A stretch of 64,000 bases of DNA from Ophthalmolycus amberensis (Eukaryota > Chordata > Actinopteri > Perciformes > Zoarcidae), in contig JAFEUB010000912.1 of NCBI GenBank assembly GCA_024529925.1, positions 541,001 to 605,000 on the forward strand, read 5' to 3'. The position numbers and the translations under genes were made by a program. Below the pieces are notes generated by a model. It made no database searches. It was given only the letters and a program-made list of their open reading frames with translations, and was not told where the DNA came from. Positions 42,201 through 55,600 of the stretch are shown here, piece by piece. Position 1 is the first letter of the stretch. Every line of letters begins with the position of its first letter.

Positions 42201-43720
42201 TGGGAGTGAGGTCACCATCTGAGGTACGTGATATGACAGGGGCTGCAGGAGTCCAAGTCAAGTGCACAGCTCTTTGACAGAGAGCTGAGTATGGCAGCCT
42301 TTTTGACAACTCCAGCTCAAAAAACAACACATGTCGGGGAGATTGCATTTGCCATCCAAAGAGCCTTCATGTGTGTCGGGCACCCGTACAATTTGGGCTT
42401 TGTCAATTTTATGGAAATCGGTTAGGTGTCTGTGATTTCACCGATTATGCACAAAAGATATGCTATGGGTGATTTGAAATGTGTTCACACGAGTGCCTAG
42501 TGTGATCAATTTCATTTTTAATTCTCCTTCGAATCACACGCAGTAATCTACTGTGACAGAGGGAAGCAGAAAATCCTGTTATCATAAAAACAGCAGGAAA
42601 ACGGATGGTTGAGATGAAAAAAAGCAAAAGAGGGACAGAAAGACCAAAAAGAGAACATTAAGAGACGAATAAAGAGAGAGTGTTTACCTTTGACAACGAG
42701 TTCAGCAAAGTTTGAGACCCCAGATCCCCTGGGGGACTGAGTGACACAGCGGTAAAGGTCTTGATCCGTTCGCTGGGCGCTGTATAGCTGGAAGGATACC
42801 ACAAAGCGCCGGTGACTCAAGTGCTTGACTGATGCCGTTGTTAAAATGTCCCCATTGTGTCTCTGAAAAGCAGGAAAGGACAGGGTCAGAGAAAACAGAA
42901 CGGGTCATCGTGTCCCTCTCTCGAACACACACAGGTACATGTCATTTCATACAGTGTATCGTGTACAATAGCTACACACACAAACACACAGCTAGAAAAA
43001 TAAGCAGCAGATGCCAAGAAATCTTAGCTGTTGTCGTAGTCGTAGTCCCTGTCGTAGCTCCCAAACCCTGGCTCCCACACTTCCCATGATCCAACTCTCT
43101 TCATTAGACCCTCCCTGCCTTTCAAACTCCATGCCCCCAGCGTGTGAGACATTATACAACCATTTTCATGGCATCATTAACTAAAGAAGTTTCTTATCAA
43201 ATGGTTGTTATTAAAAGACAAGAACGGAGATGTTAAACCTGGTTGATAAAACTTTATGTAAACATTTGGACACATTTTTAGACTATTCACCAGAATAATT
43301 ATGTGACTAAGTGTGTTTTATGTTTGTTGAATATCTGTGTATGGGTCAATAATGTAACACAAAATTGTTTGTTCACCGTTTCTTATGGCGTCTTCCTTTT
43401 ATTCCCGTTAAAGTTTTTTTGTGGGGGAGTTTTTCCTTTTCCGATGAGAAGGTACTGGGACAGAGGATGTCAGATTGTAAAGCCCTCTGAGGCAAATTTG
43501 TTATTCGTGATTTTGGGCGATACAAATAAATTGAATTGAATAGTCAATTTAAAATGGTGAATATAAAAGTTACACATCAAATATAACTTGCACACATTTT
43601 AGTTTGAGGAGTTAGAAATTTCTGGTTTTAATCAATTTTGAATATTTGGGGGATGATGGCGAAACTGTCAATGTGGTGTAACCGTTGTTGATTGTACAAA
43701 TTCAACTTGCTTAAAACATA

Positions 43721-43761
<41 letters not shown>

Positions 43762-44299
43762 TAGGGGTGTAACGGTTCACAAAATTCACGGTTCGTCAAA
43801 TTATTATTATAATTATTTTTTTTTATTCAAACAGTGTTCGGTTCGTCATGCGTACCGAACCGTGAGCCTCGTACCGAACGGTTCAATACGAATACGTGTA
43901 TCGTTACACCCCTAATATATATATATATATATATATATACAGTATATATACAGTATATTCGTTTGGGCTGTCCTCAACCCAAGATATTCTTAATCGACTA
44001 ACACGATTTTGTCGACGAATCGATCAGTTGATTTAATCAACGGATCTGTTAAACTGAGTTACTCCACGAAGAATCATACAAAAGCACAACTTTAAATATT
44101 GTGTTCAGAGATATGCTCATGAGTCTCTTGGAAATAAGTCACTAAGCATGAAAAGGCTTTTCTTTTTTCAAACTAAAAAAGACTAATCAACGAAAGAAAT
44201 AGTCGACTAAGACCAAAACAATTAACTAATCAACTGAGAGTAGTAATTCTGTATGAGTATTAAAAACATCCAGGTACACACATCTTCCAATCTCTCCCG

Positions 44300-44334
<35 letters not shown>

Positions 44335-47300
44335 TTAAATACCTATTAACTAGTCCTTGTATGCAGTCATTGCTCAGTGAACCCCCGAGATACATAGCCA
44401 ATAATGTAGCAAAACACGCTTCAATTATTGCTATCTGGGTCAGTTCTTATTAGAGTTGTGTGATTAAAAAAAGGAGGATTTTCCAATTGTGTGCAATTTA
44501 ATTAGAAGGGCAGGACCACGTCTCTGATTTAATCTCGCAATATGACGATCAGACATGCTTTAATACAACAAATGAAATCGTGTTAAAAGAATAGTGCTTA
44601 TGGGGGTAATACATGTCATGAGTGTTGTCCCTTAACGGAGCCCATCTACTACCATAACTGTCCTTGGTGTGCAATGTTATTGAACCAAAACATTGAACTG
44701 CTCAGCAGTTAGAATTGGGAGACAGATGGGCTTTGATGTATTAAGGTTTAATCAGTTTAGTAAATAGGCTGACGGATGAGTAGCAGCATGTCGACTGTTT
44801 TTAGTAGAAAAAGAGAGACAGTAGAAATGGCTGTGAAACAACTGCTGCTCTAAGCATTCAGAAACAGAGTCTCAAAGCACAAACAGAACATAAACAAAAG
44901 TGAGTTGGGGCAGAAAGTAGGAAGCAGAGGGAAATAGTGCTCGAGAAAACGCGTGATTCAAATGAATGTTGCATGATGCACCTTGCTGTTGCACCGCGAG
45001 AGGCATTTCTCACATTGTTCCACACCATTAAAACCACTAGCATCTGTCAAGTCCACATAGTCTCGACAAAACACATTGAATCTGACATTGTTTTTCTCAT
45101 GTTTTCAGGCCATTCCCTTTGTGTGAAATGGTGGACATTAATCTTGAAACTCATCCTTTTGATCTGCCCGTTTTAACAGGATCCAAAGCATGTGAGCATG
45201 CTGGGATTAACAAGGAAAGCTTTGGGTTATGCGAGGCCATCTCGGCCTCTGTTGTGCTTCTGATTTGGGCCTTTCAAAAGCCACAGACCACACAAACCTC
45301 GGGCCGAGCCTTCGCAAACAAACACATAAACACACACCCTCTGATTAGGGTTAAGCAGGCAACTAATCTTGTGACCGCAAAGAAATAAAAGTATCTCTCA
45401 ATTAAAATCTGCCGCATCCTCCCCGTTTCTTTTTACAGTATTTTCATCACCTAGCATGTGGATTACAGAACGGAGGCAGGGGAAATCAGGATGAACCAAA
45501 CAAGCATGAGATCACTTCATGTTACGTAAACAATCTGGCTGTGGCTAATTGGCGAGGAAACGACAAAACGATCTGTTAATATGGCAGACGTGTGCCGTCA
45601 GGACTGCGCTGCAGCTGGTACGGCAGATGCAATGAACACAAAAGGGCACAACAACGGAAAGCAAGAGCGATGCGAGTCTATATGAAGAAAACGGGTGAGA
45701 TAGACATGTGTGACGCGGACAGAGCTGACAGAGGTATGGTGAAGAGGACAGTAAAAGGCAGAGGACAGGCAGAGAAGGAGCATTGCCGTGGCCTGGAGAT
45801 CTCATTACAGCAGGCGCCCTATATGGTCATGCCAGCTAATTGCCCAAAGCATTTGTCTTCAACCTTGTGTTGTGACCAAATGCCTGGTTTGATTGAGTGC
45901 TCAGAGAGGTTCGGAATGAGGATGCTTCAGTTACATAAATCACACACCTCCCTGTTACCAAACAATACAGTATAGGTTGGCTGAGGTCAACCATGATTAA
46001 CACTAGCTGTAGTGGGTGTTAAGATGTTGGCAAAAGCAGTGAATGTGTAGCTTTGCAGCATGAGATGAAAACAAATGGAGCCCTAGAGCATTATGACGTT
46101 TGGTCCTTTAATCAGAGCTACATAAAGAGGAGGATTTCAAGACCACAGAGTTATTCCCCACCAGAGGAAGACCTGCGTGGCCCGTCTGACCTTCACAGAG
46201 TATGCCATTGTAGATGAAAAGACAGATATCTAAAACACAGCACATGATTTGAATAAAAACAGGAGGCAGTGAAGAAAGCAGCGAATACTATAATCCAAAG
46301 GCAACAAAGTGATGAGGCGTCAAGGCCTTCACGGCCTTCACGGCATTAAAACTCTGTCGACAATCTTTATTTAAGCACAAGCACGTCTGGGACACATAAT
46401 GATTCAAAAACAGAGAAAACCTTGTTGCAATGGTTATTTAGGGTAACACACTCAACTTAAGATGCAGTAGAGAGTTCAGATACACGTTGTCTTCAACAAG
46501 TTTTGAGTAATCAAACAAAAGACTATACAAAGAGACACATAATGACCACAAAGAGAGAAGAAATTACAAACAGATGCAGAACAACCACAAAAATGAACAA
46601 AACGACCACAAAGAGACGCAAAAGAACTACACACAGTTGTAAAACAAGCACATAGAAACACTAAACGACCACAGAGAAACGCAAAATAAGAGCAAAACCA
46701 AGCATAAAGAGAGGCAAAATGACCACAGAGAAACACAAAATGTTCACAAAAAGATGCTTAAGAATTACAAAAACATGCATAACAACCACTAAGACACTCA
46801 AGACTACAACAAAGAGACACCAAACAACCTAAAAAAGGAGTTGTTTTGTGTCTCTTTCAGTCTGGGTGTTTTGCTGCTTTTTAGGAGAGGTGAGGGGCCT
46901 TTCACATGTCCGTGCCCAGGGGCCAATGCCTCAACTCTGTCCATGAACTGAAGTACCTCTAAAATAATAATCAGGTGCGAAAACCAAACCTAAACCTGCT
47001 ATTTTCCTTTGGTACCGTTGATGGTTTTGGAGGTACAGAATACAACGCTCACAATAAACTTCTATAAACTCCACCATTAAACCACTGACCTCCAGCAGGA
47101 ACTTCTCAGCCTCTGATGCTCTTCCAGCAGCAACACACTGAAAAGTAGCATTTTGCCCAGCATTGACCTCCTCATCTCCTAGCCTGGAGAAGTGCGGCGC
47201 CTTGTCTAAAGAGACAGACAGAGAGAGAAACACAGTGAGATCAAAAGACTCCATTACCATTCAGCCAGTTCACAATGACAGTCAGTTACACAACACAGCA

Positions 47301-49369
47301 TTTCATCAAAGCTTATTTTCTTCTTTTCAAATACAGAAACAGGTATTTCAGGCTTCATCCAATGTTTGCCCATAAAAACACAAAAGCAGCAACAGTTTCT
47401 TTCATTTGCAGGTTTGAACCAGCACTAAACCTAAACGACTTATTATTATAATTTTGTATTCAATTCATTGTGCTTTATTTGTTCCTTGAAAGTACTGATG
47501 CATATTAATGCATATGACTTAATATTAAAAATCCTTTATCCTTTAACGTACTATGTACTTCTTTTTTGATTGCTCATAGCAGTTTGCAAAAATGAATTTA
47601 CAAATGAAGTTGCAGGAAAAAATAAACAGAAAAGTAAAAAATAAAGTTTGAGTTTATCTTTTCGCTTTTTTTGGGTGTGTGTCGTCTTTGTGTTGACAGT
47701 GGAGGATAGAAGATGTTGCATTGCTTTCCACTTCCAGATTTTCCAGACACATCAGAACATGATGTGCCCATGATAACATTTAAACACATTTAAATAATTA
47801 AATAAAAAAGTATAAACATACTGTTTGAATAGGACAAAAAGTGTGTAAATATGTTGGGAGGGTCACACACTGTGAACAACATGAGAATAGAGGCGATATG
47901 AGCAGATTGTGGGAGTGAATCTGCAGAAGGAAAGCCACAGAGCAAGCATCAGTACTCCACATCTCGACTAATAATGTCCCAGCATGCTGAGCGAAGCTGC
48001 CAATGAGTCAGTGTGTGGGAGTAGCCCTCTCACCCAACTCCGTAATTAACAATAGTGCAGTGAGAACCGGACCCCTGCGGAGGCAAATCACTGGGTAAAC
48101 GCTGGCAGCACTGCCTACAATCCCTGAGAAATGGGGTAGGACAAGTCGACATGTCACTCTGGATGACTGACAGGGAGAGGTGGCAGAGCAACAGTGAAGC
48201 TAATGTTTGGGTCTCACACATCTCCTGCTTGGTTTTGCATAACATTATGTTGCTATGTAGCAAGAGGGGTGGGGGGACAAAGTGTTGATCTTGTTTGTGT
48301 ACAGTAAGTAGTTAGGGGAGAGCGCTCGCATCTGCACCCTACAGGTGGCCATGTTTCCTTTGAGTGACTCTCCGTCCTCAAATTATTCATAATTCATGCC
48401 TGAGAGCCAAACATAAACAAACAGGAAAAAATGTCCCCACAGTTGGCAATAACCGCTGTGTTGTACAGCAAAATGTGTCAGATTTTATCCTCAGGACTCT
48501 TTAGCCTGATAAATATTTCAGTGGAGTGTAACACTGATTTCAGAGTCAAAGACTAAGACTCAAAAAGAAAAGCCAGCCATGCTTCAACTAGAATTTACAA
48601 AAAGGAACTTGTTGAGCTTATTTCTTTTTGATTTAATTGTATTATTTTTTTTACTATGCGACACTTCCCTTCGAGTTTTCACTCCGTCTTCCTCCCTCGC
48701 ACTGTTAGCTGCCAACTAATGCAGGCTGGCCATGTGCCACATCCTAAGGCATGTTCAGGTCTTGATGAGAGTCTTAATTATTTAATGGCCACAGTGGGAG
48801 CATTCAGGAGATGCCATCTGCTGTCTCGGAGGAGAAACAGGGTGACTGTACGCATACAGCACGGGTTCGACCAATCTCACAGCCGGTGTTCATTTTTTAA
48901 ATCGTTGGTGGTATCCATTGTGACATGACATCCCTGATAAGTCTCCAAACACTATTGTGATAAAATAGATAATGCTAAATGACAGAAAAAATATCCATCA
49001 AGCTTGTGTCAGTAATATATGTCACTTGAAAGCAGTGTGGACCAATGGTGTTTAAGCCCTCCTGTTCAGCAGTGGGTTGTACTCGCCATGGAGTGTGACA
49101 CTGAAAGACTTTGTCCAGGTATTAAGGGACTTAGTGAATATGTTTTACACAAGGTCCTCAGGGGATAACAACACATAGAACCGCCACCCTCCCTGACACA
49201 GCTCCGCTGCTGGGAGCCATTGGTTACAAAAAAAAAACACCCTGAACATTCTCATAAAGCTTTGAAATGCAGTGCTTGATGGGGGAAAAACCCCTCTGTG
49301 CACAGTGACTTATGACGACAAATCTACGCCACACTTCCAGTCAGGCCAGGGCACATGAAAGCTTTCAGG

Positions 49370-49403
<34 letters not shown>

Positions 49404-49452
49404 GCGAGAGCGAGAGCGAGAGAGAGCGAGAGCGAGAGAGCGAGAGCGAGAG

Positions 49453-49494
<42 letters not shown>

Positions 49495-49521
49495 AGAGCG
49501 AGCGAGAGAGAGCGAGAGAGC

Positions 49522-49616
<95 letters not shown>

Positions 49617-52600
49617 AGATTTCAGAGATTAACAAACACATTTGGCTGTCAAACAAGGCTGGAGGCAGGTATGTTTTCAGGAGGGGAGTGTTGGCATTTG
49701 GGTGTCACAGTGTTTTAATAGCACTTCTGTTGTCACTGGGCGCCTCAGGACAACCTGCAATTCTAATATAAAAAGGTCGATCAGCAATCACTCTTCTCCG
49801 CATCCTATTGAAATACATATTTCCCTCAAAACCACTAAACTTTTTTTATCCCTCCAGCACCTCCTGTAATTGCAATTCATTGTCAGAAGTGGCACTTACA
49901 GCAGGGGTAGTTGAGCACCACGATGTCATCGATGGCAATGTAGCCTCGCTGCTCTCTGGAAACCGTTGCCTCAATCAGTACCTGCAAAAGTGAAGTGAAC
50001 GTGAATACGTGATGAACAGTATAATTCACAAGTTTAATTCATAACCACAACAGCTAAGGCACACACTTGCGATTAACTTAATGCTCTCAAAGCTGAAGTG
50101 TACAAGCAATTTTCTGAAGAACATTGAGGGGCTGTGTGAATTCCATTGCTCGCGTCCCGCTTTCGGTGACAGATGCATTATTTACAAACAAGCCCATCGC
50201 CACATAGCTGCACATCTGCTGGCCCAAAACAAAAAGCGAGACAATGTGAGAGACAAGAGGAAGACAGAAGCATAAAAATAGGGAGATGGATAAGTTTTGC
50301 CTCAGTCCGCAGGGCCAAGAGAAGTAATAGCTTGATCAGGAGACACACAATGTGGCGCCTGACTCATGAGCTCTATTCCACCATTCAGGGCACAGGCTGC
50401 TGTGAAGCCATAACAGCAGATAATACAGCTTGCACAGGGCCACGAGACTCAAGGGAGGACAAAGCTCCATACCGTCCTATGGAACAATAAGCTGGATGAG
50501 CAGCAGGCTCTCATGAAACCTAATCAATATCAAATCACCATCCTCAGTAATAGTGAGAGAGTTATGAGACACAGGGGTGATGTTTGTTTTCACAGCACCA
50601 AGGACAGTCTTCCATCCGCACGTTTGATCGAAGGCCGGCTTTGAGTTATTGTTTCTCATAATCCTCTGACCAAATGATTACAATATGGTTCCTATTACTG
50701 GGTCTTGATTTTTACTGGGGCCACCACACACACACACACACACACACACACTCAAACTATGTTATATCCTTGGAGCTACTTTAAATGCATGTGTCTGGTG
50801 TCTGTGTTTACACACAGGCGGAGCTGAAATGGGTTATACAAGAGTGGAGCTCATACTTGTCAAAGTAATGTAACTGAATCAAGTTGTAGTAGCTTCACGA
50901 GTGACTTTTTGTGTTGCAGAATGAATACACTGAGGCTGGGTACCTGAAATGTCATACTGGCGTTTCAGTGCCAAAACCGAAAGAACATGTAAGATACTTG
51001 ACGTTGGAGAGAGTAGTTTGACCAAAAAATCTTAAGGTACTCCAAATAGCTTGTTCTAAAATTTAAACTGCATCCCATAGTCTATCGCTGATAATGCAGT
51101 TTTCCTATTATCTTTCAAGGGAATATGATATGGTTGAGAGCTCTGGAAAAAAACTGTAAGTGGGCCGTAAAATACTTTTTGGGAGATTTTCAAATCATGT
51201 TTCAAACTCCATCCACAGAAGAAAACCTTGAGATGTGATTGAAAGTTCAGGAGAAAGCTAAAAAGTGAGCTAAGAATTAATTTTATTTGTTATATAGTAT
51301 TGTACTGTATATAAGTTATAGTACCTTCCAACCAATGTTAACCTGTGTTGTACAGCAACTGCATGACACGTATGACAGTATCAAACATCTAATGCCAACT
51401 TTTGGCATCGAACCATTTTTACATGTTGCTGAAGACTCAAAAAGTAGAAAAATACCCCAAACATCATGATGAGAAGTGGGGAAATTGGGGTCAGCGAAAA
51501 GACTCCTGACAGAAAGAGACGCCGAAAGCCAGGCATGCAGAGAGAAGAGAGGGGAGGCTAGACGGTGGACAGAGGGAGGGGTGAGAAGGAAGCAGGAGGA
51601 AAGGTCCTGGCTGCTGAGTCTCCCTGTTGGAGAGTGACCCTGCTCTGCTATAACTGGCTGCTCTCCTCCGGCTCAGGGAGGAACACTCAGGCTAATCTTC
51701 TTCTGCCACAGTCAATTTTCCTGTTTGTTCCCAGACACCAATGAAACCTGAGCCGGAAAAGGCCACCGCTTTTAAAACGGGAAAATTAACATTTCCTCTT
51801 TTCATCATTTCCACTCTCCCGCTGTTTCAAGTGGTCTATTTTCTTTAAAAGCCTGTGCGGGATCCTCTTCGCTCATTTCACTCTTCCTATCCTTCAATTT
51901 TTCATTGTCGTGCTTTATTTCTTTCGCTGTCCATCTTTTCCCCTTGCCGCCTTCCCTCCCTCCTTTCCCTTCTATTCTGCAGCTGCCTAAACATACGATA
52001 TTTACAGCAATGATTTAAGCACAATATCCTTCAATATGTTGACCTGAATTAGCTGCGTAAGCACACACCGCCATGCCATCAGGCTAACATCCAAATTAGC
52101 CAAAAACACTGATTAGCCTTAATGGTTTACAGAAGAGAGAAAATTGTCTTGAAAGTCTAATTGAAGGTGCTATTACTCTCTGCTGAGCTAAAACACTCAA
52201 TAGCAGATTGATTACTGGTTAATCCTCACTCTTCTTAGCCATTAGGATAGGAGGTTATTAAGAGGGAGACATTCAGAGCATTTGTTTCAATAAACAACCT
52301 TCCCAGATTTTTATTGAAAGCCACTTTCCGGAAGAAACTTTCTATACGCCTGTACTTTATTCTAATGAATGGCTACTTTACTTCCAAAAGATATAAATAT
52401 GCAGGAACTGTCTTCTGAAGAAAAATATAAAAGTGGGACACGCAGTGATTTATGACTGATATAAAATGCACATTAGGAGAACTTATTACATTACCCCGCA
52501 TTATTGGCTTTTAGAAGCAATTGTTATGTATACAAATCAAGAGATGATTTATCCGGCCCTATAAACAAGCTTCTACCGCTCCCACTCTGGTCAAGAGACA

Positions 52601-55600
52601 CCATTAGACACAGGGCTTTTACTCACCATTAGACACAATCATATATAAATAACTTCTTAAATATGCACAGACAAAAGGTCGCATGCTGAAGTAAATCTGT
52701 TCAGGTGGAAAATGCCAAAGGATAACAGCCCGTGTCTGACAATATGGTTTAAATCGTAGAGTCTCAATCTGCTCTCCACAGTATTTCACAGAAGTCTTTT
52801 CCATCGCCAAAGGCTTATCTGGCACGAATCATCAGGCTGAAGTAACGAAAATAGGAGATAGTATCAGACAAAGCTGAGACGGGAGGATTCTCATTCACAA
52901 GTCTTTGATGACCACTATCCAACTTGTTCCTTTTCCTTAAAGAAATTAGTCTAATAAGGAAACAAGATGGAATCATAGGAAACATTATGAAGTGGGCTAC
53001 TGTGGTTTAAGAGGTCAAGCTAAACAGGCTAGATGTGCACAGAACGTGATAATCAAATATAAGACAATGTTTGTTTGTCTTGAAGATATTCAAAATGTTA
53101 GAAAATATTCACATTCTTCCCGAGATCTGGATGAGAAGATCGATACCACTCTCATGTGTCATTTGTTAAGTTCAGAACTGGTTAGCCTAGCCTAGCCTAG
53201 CTGAGCATACAGAGTAGAAGCAGGCGGAAACAGCGAGCCAGACTCTGTCCAAAGGTAACACAAAAACAACAAACAAACAGCACCTCTAAAACCCACGTAT
53301 TAACACATTGTATCTCCTTCATAAAAAATACATCACCACACTAGGAGATATGTGCTGGACTATTTCTTGGCAGAGCGCAGTGACTTCCTGAAGGCTTGCC
53401 ATCATTGAGGGGGTACCAGACAGTGGATTTTGAATGTATCAATGTGCATTTGACATGACGTGAGTATGGTATTAAGATCACACCTATTCTAAAAACACCT
53501 TCAACAGGGAGGGTGAGTAAAGCAAGGCAGAAGAAAAGCAGGTCTGAAGAAGATTCTGACATTTGGAAGGAGACGAAGTATAGAGAGGAGAAAGTGAGAG
53601 ACGGTAAAGAGGGGAGGGGGACATGTCTCCTGCTGTAGCTGGCAGTCTTGGAGGGCTAGATAACATCTTTAATATTTGATAACAAGGTTCTCCAGCTATT
53701 GCAATGTACGCCAGACCAACACAACATCTGCAATCGAGATATCTCAAGGTGATCTTGTTCTGTTGGTTTTTCACCCCCAAAATACATTGCACTCCAAATC
53801 CCAATTTCACAAACTGTGATAGGAGAAACTGATGCAGGTGTAATCCTTCTTCAATGCTTAATACTGGCGTATTAATTATGTGTTTTGGTGACTACAAGAG
53901 AACTGCTTTGACTGCTTTTAATTACATTCCACGATGACTTTTTCAAAACAGTAAACAGTATCTTACATGTGCTGTAAACAAGGTATATCATTACAATGTA
54001 AACCATGAAATGAGCAACCTTGATAGTCACCTTACATCTATGTATGTGCAGTACAAAAGGCTAAACTGACATTTTGTATCCCTGTGCTGAAGCCAAGGAA
54101 CTGGGAGCTCTAATATGACCTGAAATCGAATAAGACGGAAAAACTTGCGGATTTGAAACCCCTCTCTGGAATGATGTGTGTTCTCCTGGGATTTATTTTA
54201 CCCAAGAGACAAAGATAAGAAGTGCCTCTTCTCCACCTCTGCTTCAAACGAGTGCTTTACTAGTTTAATGACATGGCAAATCTGCCTACCTATCACTTAA
54301 AATCCAAAGTGATTGTGTATTAGACATGCTATGAAGCTCATATAACCCATACCCTTTACATTTAAAGTCACACAAGCTGCAGCTAACGTGCTTTAGGGTT
54401 AAAAGTCTCAGGTGAATTTCAAGAGACCTGTGTTGAAGAAAACCAGTGTAACAATGTCCCATTGCCCTCCTTTTTGTTGTTCTGTTTTTATTGCACTGTT
54501 GACGGTTAACAACAGAGGATAGCATTAAGATGCTGTTAAAGAAAATACCCAGCCGTACACCTCCACATATACCTTCTTCTGTTTTGTCTGTTCAAAAGAG
54601 AGCAGTGAGAGCAGTAAGGCAATACCTTGTGTCATTGCACAGTGATGAGCTCTTTGACTGCAGAGGGATTAGCAATGTAATCTGTGGTATATGTGACTTT
54701 GAGGTGGCAGTTTGTTTTGGTCTCTTTGTGCTGAGAAGCAAGCTCAGTAGAGTTAAAGTCAAATGTGAAATGAGAGAGGAAAGCAAAGAGGAAAATGCTT
54801 TGATTCCTTACATGAAGATACATTTTCTCTAACTGAGCCAAAACCTGGTGACCAAATCCCCCAATTTTATTCCAATACATTTGAACACTGTGTTTTCCCA
54901 CACATGAGATAAAAGAGAGGTTGTTCAAGACATTCTATTAAAAGGCTGTACTGTCAATACTAAATTAAGCGTACTGTTTGTCCTGTCTTCCTCCTCATAA
55001 GCCCTTTATAAACCTCCTTCTCCTAACTGCAGCCTCCTCATCGGGGGCCGCAGAACAATTCTGACTCACCTACTGGCCATCATTGTTTACTGGGATGCTT
55101 ACAGAACAAGAAAGTGCACAATTCCACTGGGTAAAGATGAAGAGGAGGTTGAGGAGAACAGAACTGGTGTAAGTACGCAGATACATTCAGTAGTAGTAGA
55201 CGGCAGGTAAAAAGATATTGTGTTCGTGAAGTATCTGTCCTGATGTAGTGATACTATAACAGAATAGTGGTTCAGGCTATTTTATAACAGAGAGATCACA
55301 GCTCAGCACTAACTGCATCCATCAGCAAAAACACTCGACCGTTTCCGGCTCACTTATTGTTAAACATTCATCATAAGAGAGACAGCTATTTGATACATTT
55401 AATTGGGGTGCTGTAAAAGTAATGATTCACAATGAAAACGCCATGAAAATAAAAGAACAGACAGTGAGAACCTCATTATTTTTGTTGCACCATTGAGCTA
55501 ATGAACAGTTTTACTGGCAGGGGTCCTTGCTGGCTTGTTTATGAGGGGCAAAGCTCAAGAGAAGGTGTGACTTGGCAGTAGCATTGATTAGTACAGCTCA

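Larger units (their letters stand above)
38794..42687 (-). other. ptpru: ptpru intron 6
   Basis: Intron of 3,894 bp. It holds an unexplained small frame with a signal-peptide-like start (40489-40803) and dispersed-repeat sequence at about 41325-41950. Confidence 0.85.
42863..47089 (-). other. ptpru: ptpru intron 5
   Basis: Intron of 4,227 bp that carries a dense repeat cluster (43380-44330), a degenerate short tandem array (46515-46835) and otherwise unique-looking sequence. Confidence 0.85.

Noticed and set aside
42702..42932. 76-codon minus-strand frame reading [18 protein letters not shown]
   Set aside because: It is a shifted frame over ptpru exon 6; the frame giving [20 protein letters not shown] matches the family and the splice phase.
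46476..46736. Cys/Phe-rich minus-strand frame
   Set aside because: It runs across a degenerate tandem repeat, which explains the repeated CGHF/LCG motifs.
46515..46835. CRISPR-like repeated units
   Set aside because: Units are diverged, spacing is irregular, there are no unique spacers, and the DNA is vertebrate.
49312..49771. Arg/Glu-rich and Ser/Leu-rich proteins on both strands
   Set aside because: They are translations of the GA tract; no start context, splice signals or homology.
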